This document shows, one piece after another, positions 1 through 7,866 of a DNA stretch of 64,000 bases. Both the position numbers and the translations under genes were made by a program. Location: the NCBI GenBank assembly GCA_031551125.1, contig JAVBOB010000007.1, positions 1-64,000 on the forward strand. The letters run 5' to 3'. Within the stretch, counting starts at the first letter, position 1. Each line of letters opens with the position of its first letter. The notes below the pieces were generated by a model. That model saw nothing but the letters and a program-made list of their open reading frames with translations, searched no databases and was not told the DNA's origin. This stretch comes from JAIRNF01 sp031551125 (GTDB lineage: Bacteria > Bacteroidota > Bacteroidia > Bacteroidales > UBA932).

Positions 1-59
1 TCAAAGGAGCACTTTAAGTGCTACGTTAGGTGGTATCTTTTCTTTAAAAACAACAGAGA

Positions 60-102
60 TAAATACAAAAAGAGAGCGCCTAAAAGTTAACTTTTGGCGC
101 TC
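60..102 (-). terminator. Rho-independent terminator, leftward
   Basis: A hairpin with arms GAGCGCC(T)AAAAG and CTTTTGGCGCTC lies at 74-102. Read on the minus strand it is followed by a T-rich tract at about 60-73. It lies 210 bp beyond the stop of the antiporter gene, so it may end that transcript. The start of the window before it holds no recognisable gene. Confidence 0.55.
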
Positions 103-159
103 CCGACTTCTCATTTACCAACTGTTTTTGGCATCATTACCTTTTTGTTTACTATAGGC

Positions 160-290
160 TAAACTTCATGGGCGTCACTTCGTTCGCAGCAATGACGGTA
201 TCATTTAGTTTTACTACTCTACTTCTGTTTTTGAGGGCTGAAAGCCCTTTAGCAATAGCATAGGGCAACGCCCTATGGAGTTTTTCAAGG
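160..290. repeat. REP-like palindromes
   Basis: Two palindromic units follow the terminator: GCGTCACTTCGTTCGC..GCAATGACGG (about 169-200), a short relative of the CGTCATTGCGAGCGAAG family seen elsewhere in the window, and GGGCTGAAAGCCC (about 234-246) followed by AGGGCAACGCCCT (about 262-274). The second pair resembles the units at 48.4 and 53.2 kb. The small open frame across this stretch follows the repeat and is not a gene. Confidence 0.55.
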
Positions 291-311
291 TCGTTGGCCT
301 TAATTTTACTA

Positions 312-1538
312 TCAACACTTTTCCCCGGCCTGTTCAAGGCGCTTAAAACCATGCCCGAGCAGGCTGGGAGTTACAAGGGTGGTAACAATACCCATTATTA
401 CCAGGATGGAGAAGAATGATAGGTCGATTAACCCGTTGGCAAGAGCAATTTTGGCTATAACCAGCTCAATAATACCTCGCGCGTTGAGTCCTATACCAAT
501 GGTTGCCGCTTTACGGGGACTGTAGCCTGCAATACGTCCGGAGACATATCCGGCAAATATTTTTGAAGCAAAGGATACAACGAGTACGGCCATCAGTAGG
601 CCAAAGCTGGAAATAGAAAAGAAGTTAAACTCAAGACCTATAGCGGCGAAAAAAATAGGAGCTAGAAATCCCATAGTAACCGTATTGGTAGTCTTTATGA
701 CGCCAAACATGCGTTCATCGCTTATTAACGGTTGTGGCAGCAGGATTGCGCCAAAGAAAGCGCCTACTACGAAGTGCAGACCTATTAGTTCGGCAAGGCT
801 TGCAAATACCAGTACAAATATCATTACCAGCGCAAAATCGGATTCTTTTCCCTTTAGAAAACCAATATAGTGGGATAGCTGATGCTCTTTGGTGCTAAAG
901 CGTTTGGTGAGGTAATCTAACAGCTTATACACCAATAAAAGAATAGCTATGAATGCAACCAGCTTAAGCAGCGTAAAGCCAAGCTTTATGGCAAGGTCAG
1001 ACCAGTGGGTATATGAGTTGGGGCTGAGGTTAAGCAGAATACCGAGTACAAGCAAAGCCAGCACGTCATTAAATACAGCAGCTGACAGGATATGATTCCC
1101 AACATCTGTTTTTAGCCTTCCTAAATCCATAAGAATACGGACACTGACAGGAAGAGCGGTTATACTGATACATAAACCCAGGAATACGCTGATGGTATGG
1201 TCAAACCCAAACAGCTCTCCTAATGCTATACCCGAAATAAATGGAATAAAAAAACCGAACAGGGCAATCCATATCTTTTTACCGCGTACGGAGTCAATAA
1301 CGTCCTCAATTTTGATTTCTAATCCGGCAGCAATAATAAGAAGTAGTATTGCTAAGTCGGAAATGGCGTTAATGTCACTAGTGTAGCTGATCCAGCCCAA
1401 TAAAGTCGGCCCGAGTATAATGCCCGCAAGTATCTCACCCACCATTGCAGGTTGGTGAATTCGCTCAAAAATCTCGCCGAGCATTCGTGCCAAAGCAAGC
1501 ATGAGCAACAAAGATACAATGAGTGGTAAATGGTCCAT
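312..1538 (-). CDS. Cation/proton antiporter, CPA2 (Na+/H+ exchanger) family
   Basis: This is an integral inner-membrane protein of 408 residues with about 12 hydrophobic segments. It exchanges a monovalent cation (Na+ or K+) for protons. The N-terminus (residues about 1-55, with the motif EILAGIILGP) and the repeated GLxIS/FNDVLALLVLGI segments are typical of the Na+/H+ exchanger fold (PF00999). There is no C-terminal TrkA/RCK domain, so this is the short membrane-only form rather than a full KefB/KefC. The ATG lies about 23 nt downstream of a TAAATTTG box. The gene stands alone, with repeat DNA on both sides. The transported ion cannot be told from sequence. Confidence 0.88.
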   Translation of the reverse strand: MDHLPLIVSLLLMLALARMLGEIFERIHQPAMVGEILAGIILGPTLLGWISYTSDINAISDLAILLLIIAAGLEIKIEDVIDSVRGKKIWIALFGFFIPFISGIALGELFGFDHTISVFLGLCISITALPVSVRILMDLGRLKTDVGNHILSAAVFNDVLALLVLGILLNLSPNSYTHWSDLAIKLGFTLLKLVAFIAILLLVYKLLDYLTKRFSTKEHQLSHYIGFLKGKESDFALVMIFVLVFASLAELIGLHFVVGAFFGAILLPQPLISDERMFGVIKTTNTVTMGFLAPIFFAAIGLEFNFFSISSFGLLMAVLVVSFASKIFAGYVSGRIAGYSPRKAATIGIGLNARGIIELVIAKIALANGLIDLSFFSILVIMGIVTTLVTPSLLGHGFKRLEQAGEKC

Positions 1539-1560
1539 ACTATCGGCTTAAGGAAGAATA

Positions 1561-1568
1561 CAAATTTA
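1561..1568 (-). promoter_or_regulatory. -7 box of the antiporter gene
   Basis: CAAATTTA on the plus strand reads TAAATTTG on the minus strand, an exact TAnnTTTG Bacteroidota -7 element. Transcription would start near 1553, leaving a leader of about 15 nt. No clear -33 TTG is seen at the usual spacing. Confidence 0.5.
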
Positions 1569-1690
1569 CGCCGATTTTGTAGAAATGCCTTACATGAAGA
1601 ATAAATAAATTTGCTCCGAATCGTATTTTATTGTATTCGAATGAGAATTTAGTATAAAATACCCTCTTCAAGTTGCCCTATTAATCAAGC

Positions 1691-1758
1691 CCGTCACTGT
1701 GAGCGAAGCGTGGTAATCTGTTGAATAAAGAGATTGCCCCGCTTCGCTCACAGTGACG
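1691..1758. repeat. Dispersed palindromic repeat, CGTCATTGCGAG family
   Basis: An imperfect inverted repeat runs from CGTCACTGTGAGCGAAGCG through a short loop to CGCTTCGCTCACAGTGACG. It is one of several copies in the window (6783, 38623, 41367). The rest of the 268-bp gap 1539-1806 holds only the promoter box noted above. Confidence 0.8.
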
Positions 1759-1806
1759 AATTTTTGCATTAACGAGTGTAGAAAGTGTCTATTGAAGGAG
1801 TTATAG

Positions 1807-2388
1807 CTATCCTATAATAATGTCCCTCAAATCTCGTTTGGGAACATAGTGTATTCCTTTGTCATCTCGGTAGTATTTAATACTTCCGTCATGGTCAACA
1901 GGCACCAGCTTCACCTCTTCCTTTGGCTTACCCAGCGCTATTACCAGTGCTATTTCAAACTCATGTGCAATATTCAGCGCGTGTGCCAGTTCCGCTTTTT
2001 TCACAGATGCAACAACGCATCCGCCCAAGCCTTGTTCAACAGCGCCCAACAGTATGCTTTGGCAGGCAATACCTTGGTCAATGGCAGGGGTTCCGGCTGT
2101 TAGCTCGCGGTCAACCATCATTACTATGTAGGCTGATGGACGCTCATCTTCTTCCGGCCCGTTCCAGCCGGAAAGGTAACCCGCCCACGCTAAGGTTTGA
2201 TAAATTTTGGCGTTAGTATCTTCATCACGGGAGAGGTAGTACTTTAAAGGTTGTAAATTACGGCCTGATGGAGACATACGTGCCAAATTTACCAGGTGTT
2301 CCAGCGTGCCTCTGTCAACTACATGGTTGTTGTAGAACCTGCGGTAGCTGCGATTTTTTTCAACCAGCTTTTCTATTGTTGTATGCAT
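1807..2388 (-). CDS. Nitroreductase family protein (FMN-dependent)
   Basis: This cytoplasmic 193-residue protein belongs to the flavin reductase/nitroreductase family, whose members use FMN and NAD(P)H to reduce nitro groups, quinones or other acceptors. The N-terminal pattern NRSYRRF with SPSGRNLQP (residues about 39-47) is the FMN-phosphate binding region. The block AIDQGIACQSILLGAVEQGLGGCVVAS (about 102-128) is the conserved core helix followed by the glycine-rich loop. The length fits the short members of the family. The ATG is at 2388. It is monocistronic or weakly linked to the DUF481 gene upstream (95-bp gap). The true substrate is unknown. Confidence 0.85.
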   Translation of the reverse strand: MHTTIEKLVEKNRSYRRFYNNHVVDRGTLEHLVNLARMSPSGRNLQPLKYYLSRDEDTNAKIYQTLAWAGYLSGWNGPEEDERPSAYIVMMVDRELTAGTPAIDQGIACQSILLGAVEQGLGGCVVASVKKAELAHALNIAHEFEIALVIALGKPKEEVKLVPVDHDGSIKYYRDDKGIHYVPKRDLRDIIIG

Positions 2389-2483
2389 AGTACGTTATTT
2401 TAGAGAGTTGTTTTCTATTGTTGTTTTGTGTTATTCGTGAGGGTTTTTTCTATTTACCTTTCACCATTAACTATTCACCGCTT

Positions 2484-3560
2484 TTAGAACTTATAGGTCA
2501 GGCCGATTACCGTTCCATAGTCGTTTTTACCCGCAGTAGGGTCGGGCGGCTGGCGGTCATAGCTGTAGTAAAAGTTTAGCGAGAATGAAAAATCCTGAAT
2601 CAGTTCCCATGACAAAGTAGTATTCATATCGTAACGTACACGCCCTTTTTGTGATAAGCTAATAAAAAATCCATTCTGAGATGTGATTTGTATGTTGGGG
2701 TGAGAGAACTTGTAAAAGTTGAAGACAACACCTACCGGAATTTCAAACAGTAAATTTTCATTTACTCCTGTTGTGCTTCGCTCTTGGTTGGCGCTTATAC
2801 CTGTTAGGGTAAGAATTTCGATATCATTTGAGATTAGAAATTTTCTTCCAAATCCGGCCACTTGTTGGAAACGCCGGGCAATAGACAATTCCAGGTTTCG
2901 TTGGTAGTCAAAAGCACCATATAAGTACCAGAGCTTAAGCTTACGTAAGTTGTAGTATCCGGATAAGCTGACTTCTTCCCTATCACGGGAAAAAACAGCA
3001 GTATCAATAGATGCCAGCTCCATTCCGGTGAGAGAAAAGTAGAAGTTTTTCGTGTATAAGTTTATTTGGGAGTTACCGCTTAGCTGACCTATTCCGCTGG
3101 AATGAGCGTAGGTAAAGCCCAAGGATAGGTTTCCGTTTAAGCTTTTAAGTATAGATTTTTTTATTGGGGTCATCATGCTGATATTGCTAATGGAAATGAG
3201 GTGTGTATCTGTTGCGGTAACAACATGTACCATTCCCCTGTCGGGTGAAGGCTTTAGTACACCATACCACACTTCTTTGTTTACCGTTTCAACTCGCATG
3301 GAATCTATATAAGAGTTAATGGTGAGTATTTTTGAAGTTTTAATACTTAGTAAGCCGGCATTATTTGAATCAATGGATAGCTTACCCAAGCGAAACTCCA
3401 TAATTTTCCCTGTTAGTATTTCCCCACTGCGTAAAACCAGCGTGTCCCGCTTCTCTTCGTCTGCCAACGCATGAGTAGCTGTTGTTATAAGAAGCAGGCA
3501 AAGCATTAACCGGATTGTGGCATAGCTATGTCTCTTGACTATATGTACGGGGTGGCGCAT
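2484..3560 (-). CDS. DUF481-type outer-membrane protein
   Basis: The 358-residue product has an N-terminal hydrophobic segment (about 15-33) ending in an Ala-rich site, so it should be exported. Residues about 37-110 form a small beta-rich domain seen in many Bacteroidota proteins (LRSGEILTGKIMEFRLGKLSIDS pattern). The C-terminal part, about 145-358, has alternating hydrophobic and polar residues and ends in Phe (TYKF), as expected of an outer-membrane beta-barrel in the DUF481 (salt-induced/YdiY) family. The function of the family is not established. A TATATTTG box lies about 110 nt upstream. Confidence 0.75.
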   Translation of the reverse strand: MRHPVHIVKRHSYATIRLMLCLLLITTATHALADEEKRDTLVLRSGEILTGKIMEFRLGKLSIDSNNAGLLSIKTSKILTINSYIDSMRVETVNKEVWYGVLKPSPDRGMVHVVTATDTHLISISNISMMTPIKKSILKSLNGNLSLGFTYAHSSGIGQLSGNSQINLYTKNFYFSLTGMELASIDTAVFSRDREEVSLSGYYNLRKLKLWYLYGAFDYQRNLELSIARRFQQVAGFGRKFLISNDIEILTLTGISANQERSTTGVNENLLFEIPVGVVFNFYKFSHPNIQITSQNGFFISLSQKGRVRYDMNTTLSWELIQDFSFSLNFYYSYDRQPPDPTAGKNDYGTVIGLTYKF

Positions 3561-3669
3561 TTCTTTATAAAATGAACAATGGCTTGCGTGTGGTATTTAT
3601 GTGAAATACGTATTACTACTGTTAACAGCTAAATACCCTATGAGGTTGAGGTAAGCCTGACATTTTTTT

Positions 3670-3677
3670 CAAATATA
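3670..3677 (-). promoter_or_regulatory. -7 box of the DUF481 gene
   Basis: CAAATATA on the plus strand is TATATTTG on the minus strand, an exact TAnnTTTG element. It predicts a start near 3662 and a leader of about 100 nt before the ATG at 3560. Confidence 0.4.
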
Positions 3678-3734
3678 GCGAAAAATGACTTTTAAATGAA
3701 TGGAGGTTGTGTTAATCTATAGCATTTTAAAATG

Positions 3735-3764
3735 AAAAAACCGCCCGTAGTTAAAACGAGCGGC
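3735..3764 (-). terminator. Terminator of the superoxide dismutase gene
   Basis: On the minus strand the arms CCGCTCGT and ACGGGCGG (one G-T wobble) enclose a 7-8 nt loop and are followed by TTTTTT. It lies about 55 bp after the sod stop codon. Confidence 0.75.
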
Positions 3765-3817
3765 TGTCAACACTGGTCTTAGCCTTAAGCTAAGTATATA
3801 TAGTGACTGCGGTTAAG

Positions 3818-4477
3818 TTAGCTGAACCGCTTTTCAACCACAGCCCAGTCAATAATGTCCCAAACCTTTTGTAAGTGGTCTGCGCGCCGGTTTTGGTAAT
3901 CCACGTAGTAGGCGTGCTCCCACACATCAAGTCCTAACAGAGGGGTAAGACCACTGCGAATTGGGTTTCCGGCGTTTGATTCTTGTGTAATAACCAGCGT
4001 ACCGTCGTCTTTCTTCGATAGCCAAACCCAGCCTGAACCGAACAGGCCTAGCCCTTGCTTGGTGAACTGCTCTTTAAAAGCATCAAATGAACCAAAGGTT
4101 TTGTTTATAGCATCGGCCAACGCTCCGGTTGGTGCATGCTTTGCTTTTGGCGAAAAAGTGTTGAAGTAGAACGCATGGTTCCATGCTTGCGCGCCGTTAT
4201 TATAAATTCCACCATCAGACTCGCGACAAATCGTTTCCAAGTCGGCGTTTTCAAACTTAGTGCCTACAATTAGGTTGTTCAGGTTGTTGATGTATGTTTG
4301 CAGGTGCTTTCCCCAGTGCAATTCCATTGTTTGCTTGCTGATAACGGGTTCTAGCGCGTCTGTTGCGTATGGCAGTGGAGGTAATTCGTGTTTCATGACG
4401 TTTGTTGTGTTTTTGGTTTGACAATAGGATGATACGCTTAACATCAGCCCGATGGCTGTGATAATTGTTGTTTTCAT
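3818..4477 (-). CDS. sod: Superoxide dismutase [Fe/Mn], exported form
   Basis: The enzyme dismutates superoxide to oxygen and hydrogen peroxide. The sequence matches Fe/Mn-SOD throughout: ELPPLPYATDALEP near the usual N-terminus, LHWGKHLQTY with the first metal-ligand His, NHAFYFN with the second, and DVWEHAYYVDYQ with the last Asp and His ligands. The ATG chosen (4477) gives 219 residues. The longer frame begins with TTG and has no family support. The protein carries about 26 extra N-terminal residues with a Lys followed by a hydrophobic stretch (MKTTIITAIGLMLSVSSYC), a signal-peptide or lipoprotein signal that cytoplasmic SodB lacks, so it is probably periplasmic. An internal ATG just before HELPPLPY would give a cytoplasmic form. 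Iron versus manganese use cannot be fixed from the sequence. Confidence 0.9.
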   Translation of the reverse strand: MKTTIITAIGLMLSVSSYCQTKNTTNVMKHELPPLPYATDALEPVISKQTMELHWGKHLQTYINNLNNLIVGTKFENADLETICRESDGGIYNNGAQAWNHAFYFNTFSPKAKHAPTGALADAINKTFGSFDAFKEQFTKQGLGLFGSGWVWLSKKDDGTLVITQESNAGNPIRSGLTPLLGLDVWEHAYYVDYQNRRADHLQKVWDIIDWAVVEKRFS

Positions 4478-4708
4478 CTCATGATTTTTATGCAAGGTAA
4501 ATACTAATTGCTAATTTTTATCACTAGTCGAACTAGTACAGATACAAACAACCCTCTTTTAAATTTGTTCAAGCTAGCTTACTTACAGACAGACATTGAA
4601 TTATGGTTGGCTATCGGTTCTCTTTATGTTGTATTGTATTTTTCTATGAGACGAAGTAATGAGATGATTTTTTATTTAATTCAAACTGCCAGCTATGTGT
4701 CTTGACTT

Positions 4709-4773
4709 ATTGAATCAAGTGCGTCATTGGCTTAGCCAATGACGCACTTATTTATATAGTAGCTTGAGTTATT
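4709..4773. repeat. Hairpin repeat, TATTGAATCAA family, copy 1
   Basis: TATTGAATCAA is followed by a perfect 16-bp inverted repeat (4717-4732 and 4734-4749, AAGTGCGTCATTGGCT) and then TAGTAGCTTGAGTTA. The same layout recurs at 33796-33856 with a different stem sequence. Its right end supplies the -33 CTTG of the ABC-F promoter. The rest of the gap 4478-4708 shows nothing else: a 65-codon frame there has no coding character. Confidence 0.75.
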
Positions 4774-4793
4774 TAAATTTCCATCTACCTTTG
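4763..4793 (+). promoter_or_regulatory. Housekeeping promoter of the ABC-F gene
   Basis: CTTG (4763-4766), 19 nt, then TACCTTTG (4786-4793) form a full-consensus Bacteroidota sigma promoter. The start would be near 4800. This rules out the in-frame codon at 4764 as a start and supports the ATG at 4839. Confidence 0.75.
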
Positions 4794-4838
4794 TGGTTTA
4801 AACGTTATATTCGTAATTCATTATTCTTAGCTCATTTT

Positions 4839-6722
4839 ATGGTAAGCCTGTTGCAAGTAGAAAACCTTACAAAATCGTTTGGCGAGCTAACGCTATTCGA
4901 AAACATATCGTTTGGTATTGGCGAGCGACAGCGAATTGCCATTATTGCCAAAAACGGCGCGGGTAAAACTACTTTGATGAATATAATAGCCGGACGTGAG
5001 AGCGCCGATAGCGGAACTGTTAGCTTTCGGCGTGATTTGCGTATGGCGTATCTTGAACAAAATCCGGAGTTTCCTGCCGATATAACGGTGCTAGATGCCT
5101 GTTTTCATTCGCAAAACGAAACCGTACAGGCCATAGCACGCTATGAGCAGTGCTTGCTTAACAACAACGAAGGGCTGGAAGCTGCTTCAACCGCCATGGA
5201 CGCGCTTAAGGCATGGGATTACGAGCAGCGGGCAAAACAAATTCTTACCAAGCTAAAGGTTGGCCGCTTAGATAAACGTATTGGCGAGCTATCTGGTGGG
5301 CAGCTAAAACGTATAGCCTTAGCTAACGCACTAATCAGCGAACCGGAATTGCTCATATTAGATGAGCCTACCAACCACCTCGACCTTGATATTGTAGAGT
5401 GGCTGGAGGATTACCTTATCCGCTCATCGCTAACGGTGCTAATGGTTACACACGACCGGTATTTTCTCGACCGCGTGTGCAGCAACATCATAGAAATTGA
5501 CCGTAAGCGGCTGTTTACCTATAAAGGCAGCTACAGCTACTACTTGGAAAAGCGGGCTGAACAGCAGGAGGTGTTTAATGCCGAAGTGGATAGGGCGAAC
5601 AACCTGTTCCGCAAAGAGCTGGATTGGATGAGGCGTATGCCGCAGGCTCGGGGAACTAAAGCCAAATCTCGCGTTGATGCGTTTTACGAGCTGGAAGATA
5701 AGGCTTCCCAACGCCGTTACGAGAAGCAGGTGAAGTTGGATGTAAAAGCGGGCTACTTGGGCAAGAAAATCTTTGAGGCTAAGTACATCAGTAAGAGTTA
5801 TGGAGATTTAAAAATCCTTGAGGACTTCCATTACAACTTTAACCGTTATGAAAAGATGGGTATCATTGGTCGTAACGGTACGGGTAAATCTACCTTTCTA
5901 AAAATATTGATGGGCGAAGTAAAGCCCGATAAAGGGTCTGTTGATATTGGAGAAACGGTGGTATTTGGCTACTATAGTCAGGATGGCTTGCAGTTTAACG
6001 AGCAAATGAAGGTGATTGATGTGGTACGCGAAATTGCCGAAGAAGTGCGCATGGGCGATGGTAGAAAAATGGGCGTATCACAGTTTCTCAACTACTTTAT
6101 GTTTCCGCCCGATGTGCAGCATAACTACGTGTATAAGCTTAGCGGTGGAGAGAAACGCAGGCTCTACCTTTGTACGGTGTTAATGCAAAGCCCCAACTTC
6201 TTGGTGCTCGACGAGCCTACCAACGACCTTGATATTGTTACCTTGAACGTGCTGGAAGAGTACTTGCAATCGTTTGAAGGTTGTGTTATCATTGTATCTC
6301 ACGACCGCTACTTTATGGATAAAGTGGTTGACCACCTGTTGGTATTCGAGGGCGATGCTAAAATAAAAGATTTTCCGGGTAGCTATACCGACTATCGCCT
6401 GTGGCGCGAGCGGGAAGAGCAACGCCAACGCCAGCAAAAAAGCGTTGAAAGCGTTTCTGAACAGCCGGAAAAAGAAACAGCCTCACGGAAAAGCGATATT
6501 GCGAAACCTAAGCGGCTAAGCTACAAGGAACAACGTGAGCTGGAGCAGCTGGAGCAGGATATTGCGCAGCTGGAAAACGAAAAGCAGGAGTTGGAAGCGG
6601 CATTAAGCTCAGGCGTGCTAAAAGATGGAGAGCTGATGGAGAAATCAACCCGCATAGGTCGGCTTATGCAGGAGCTGGACGATAAGACCATGCGCTGGCT
6701 GGAGCTGAGCGAGCTGGCATAG
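4839..6722 (+). CDS. uup: ABC-F family ATPase (Uup-like)
   Basis: This is a soluble protein with two ABC ATPase domains in tandem and no membrane segments. ABC-F proteins act on the ribosome. Domain 1 has Walker A GAGKTT, signature LSGGQLKR and Walker B LLILDEPTNHLD. Domain 2 has GTGKST, LSGGEKRR and FLVLDEPTNDLD. The linker between them is charged and helical (ERA-type PtIM region). After domain 2 comes a basic stretch and a C-terminal coiled coil (YKEQRELEQLEQDIAQLEN...), the feature that separates Uup from EttA. The ATG at 4839 (627 residues) begins with the family-typical SLLQVENLTKSFG and sits behind a consensus promoter. Resistance-type ABC-F roles cannot be excluded but are less likely. 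Confidence 0.88.
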   Translation: MVSLLQVENLTKSFGELTLFENISFGIGERQRIAIIAKNGAGKTTLMNIIAGRESADSGTVSFRRDLRMAYLEQNPEFPADITVLDACFHSQNETVQAIARYEQCLLNNNEGLEAASTAMDALKAWDYEQRAKQILTKLKVGRLDKRIGELSGGQLKRIALANALISEPELLILDEPTNHLDLDIVEWLEDYLIRSSLTVLMVTHDRYFLDRVCSNIIEIDRKRLFTYKGSYSYYLEKRAEQQEVFNAEVDRANNLFRKELDWMRRMPQARGTKAKSRVDAFYELEDKASQRRYEKQVKLDVKAGYLGKKIFEAKYISKSYGDLKILEDFHYNFNRYEKMGIIGRNGTGKSTFLKILMGEVKPDKGSVDIGETVVFGYYSQDGLQFNEQMKVIDVVREIAEEVRMGDGRKMGVSQFLNYFMFPPDVQHNYVYKLSGGEKRRLYLCTVLMQSPNFLVLDEPTNDLDIVTLNVLEEYLQSFEGCVIIVSHDRYFMDKVVDHLLVFEGDAKIKDFPGSYTDYRLWREREEQRQRQQKSVESVSEQPEKETASRKSDIAKPKRLSYKEQRELEQLEQDIAQLENEKQELEAALSSGVLKDGELMEKSTRIGRLMQELDDKTMRWLELSELA

Positions 6723-6782
6723 CTTCCAAAAGAATAATATCTAAAGTTATCTTATAAAAGAGAGATAGCACAACGAAATAAA

Positions 6783-6850
6783 GCCGTCATTGCGAGCAAA
6801 GCAATCTGTTCTATTCTAGAGATTACTTCGTTTCGCTCGCAATAACGTTA
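6783..6850. repeat. Dispersed palindromic repeat, CGTCATTGCGAG family
   Basis: GTCATTGCGAGCAAAGCAATCTG.. pairs imperfectly with ..AGATTACTTCGTTTCGCTCGCAATAACG. This is another copy of the family at 1691, 38623 and 41367. It lies about 60 bp after the ABC-F stop. Confidence 0.8.
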
Positions 6851-6856
6851 CAATAA

Positions 6857-6892
6857 AAAGACTAACAGGGTTTTAAACACTGTTAGGTCTTT
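6857..6892 (+). terminator. Hairpin after the ABC-F gene
   Basis: AAAGACTAACAG pairs with CTGTTAGGTCTTT (one bulged base) around an A/T-rich loop. The T-run is weak, so it is a possible rather than certain terminator. It resembles the stronger TAACAG hairpin at 7824, on the other side of the DUF2975 operon. Confidence 0.45.
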
Positions 6893-6980
6893 CGGATAGT
6901 AAAATAGGTTATGTGTTATGTTACTGATACCTCGGGGCTTTGCTTCGGGGTTGTTTATTTTTAATACTTAAAAAACGATA

Positions 6981-7017
6981 AATATTTATTGTTTATCAAT
7001 AAATATTATTACATTTG
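6981..7017 (+). promoter_or_regulatory. Promoter with palindromic operator candidate
   Basis: TTG (6989-6991), 18 nt, then TACATTTG (7010-7017) give a good promoter for the DUF2975-HTH pair. A perfect 11-bp inverted repeat, AATATTTATTG / CAATAAATATT with a 5-nt loop (6981-7007), covers the -33 box and the spacer, where a repressor would block RNA polymerase. The HTH protein of the same operon is the natural candidate, which is inference. Confidence 0.6.
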
Positions 7018-7047
7018 CAGCATGATTTAAAATTCTAAAAAATCATT

Positions 7048-7527
7048 ATGAAAAGAACATCAACAATATTTCTTCAGGCAGTCATTGTGCTTATCGGTAT
7101 TGTGGCACTTACCATTCTTATTCGGTTTCCCTTAACCGAGGGAAGAGCCGCAAACTTAGACTTGCTCAGCATTTACGCTGACCCGCTTATCCTGTATGGA
7201 TACGCCGCATCAATCGCTTTTTTTGTTGCGCTGTATAAAGCGTTTAAGCTGCTTGGATACATTGGGCAGAATAGGGTATTCTCATCAGACTCTGTTGGAG
7301 CTTTAAAGAGCATAAAGTATTGCGCAATTGTATTAGGCGTTTTAATTGTGGCTGCGGGACTATACATAAGGATATTCCATAGTAAAGAGGACGACCCTGC
7401 TGGTTTTATTGCCATGTGTATTGTTGCTACTTTTGCTTCTATTGTAGTTGCAACTGCGGCGGCAGTATTTGAAAAAATCTTGCAGAACGCTATAGACATG
7501 AAATCTGAAAACGACTTAACCATTTAA
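7048..7527 (+). CDS. DUF2975 membrane protein
   Basis: The 159-residue product has four hydrophobic segments (about 10-26, 44-66, 88-106 and 121-143), with a short loop GYIGQNRVFSSDSVGALKSIKYCA after the second one that is typical of DUF2975. The biochemical role of the family is unknown. In many bacteria a DUF2975 gene is followed directly by a YozG-like HTH regulator, and that is the case here with a 3-bp gap, so the two are surely co-transcribed. The operon has its own promoter with a palindrome over the -33 region and a strong terminator. Confidence 0.8.
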   Translation: MKRTSTIFLQAVIVLIGIVALTILIRFPLTEGRAANLDLLSIYADPLILYGYAASIAFFVALYKAFKLLGYIGQNRVFSSDSVGALKSIKYCAIVLGVLIVAAGLYIRIFHSKEDDPAGFIAMCIVATFASIVVATAAAVFEKILQNAIDMKSENDLTI

Positions 7528-7530
7528 GCC

Positions 7531-7743
7531 ATGCCAATCATTGTAAACTTAGACGTGATGATGGCAAAGCGAAAAATTTCTCTGAATGAACTTTCTGAAA
7601 GAGTTGATTTGACATTATCTAATCTTTCTATCCTAAAGACAGGTAAGGCGAAAGCAATTCGTTTTAGCACCTTAGACGCCATTTGTAAGGCGTTAGATTG
7701 CCAACCGGGTGACATTTTAGAATATGTAAATGACGAAAAATAA
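7531..7743 (+). CDS. Small Cro/C1-type HTH regulator (YozG-like)
   Basis: The 70-residue protein is almost entirely one XRE-type helix-turn-helix domain (AKRKISLNELSERVDLTL, then NLSILKTGKAKAIRFSTL and DAICKALDCQPGDILEY). It should be a dimeric DNA-binding protein that controls its own operon with the DUF2975 gene, possibly through the inverted repeat at 6981-7007. The start could be the first ATG or one of the two Met at codons 10-11. The first is preferred because it lies 3 bp after the upstream stop. Confidence 0.85.
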   Translation: MPIIVNLDVMMAKRKISLNELSERVDLTLSNLSILKTGKAKAIRFSTLDAICKALDCQPGDILEYVNDEK

Positions 7744-7823
7744 TGAACCGCTAACAGCGATTTTGTATTGGGCGGATTAACGTGGTAGTATGAACATTAG
7801 TGCGTTTATTAATTTATAAAACG

Positions 7824-7866
7824 AAAGCCCTAACAGATTTTCAAAACCTGTTAGGGCTTTTTTGAA
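7824..7866 (+). terminator. Terminator of the DUF2975-HTH operon
   Basis: AAGCCCTAACAG and CTGTTAGGGCTT form a perfect 12-bp stem with an 11-nt loop, followed by a run of T. It lies about 80 bp after the HTH stop codon. Confidence 0.85.

Noticed and set aside
152..352. Open frame of 66 codons on the minus strand
   Set aside because: It lies across the REP-like palindromes and runs into the end of the antiporter gene. The protein has no coding character.
4508..4705. Open frame of 65 codons on the plus strand before the ABC-F promoter
   Set aside because: Low-complexity, A/T-rich, no promoter or recognisable sequence, and it ends in a hairpin repeat.
6925..6960. Possible second terminator CTCGGGGCTTTGCTTCGGGG
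   Set aside because: Both sides are G-rich and do not pair with each other.
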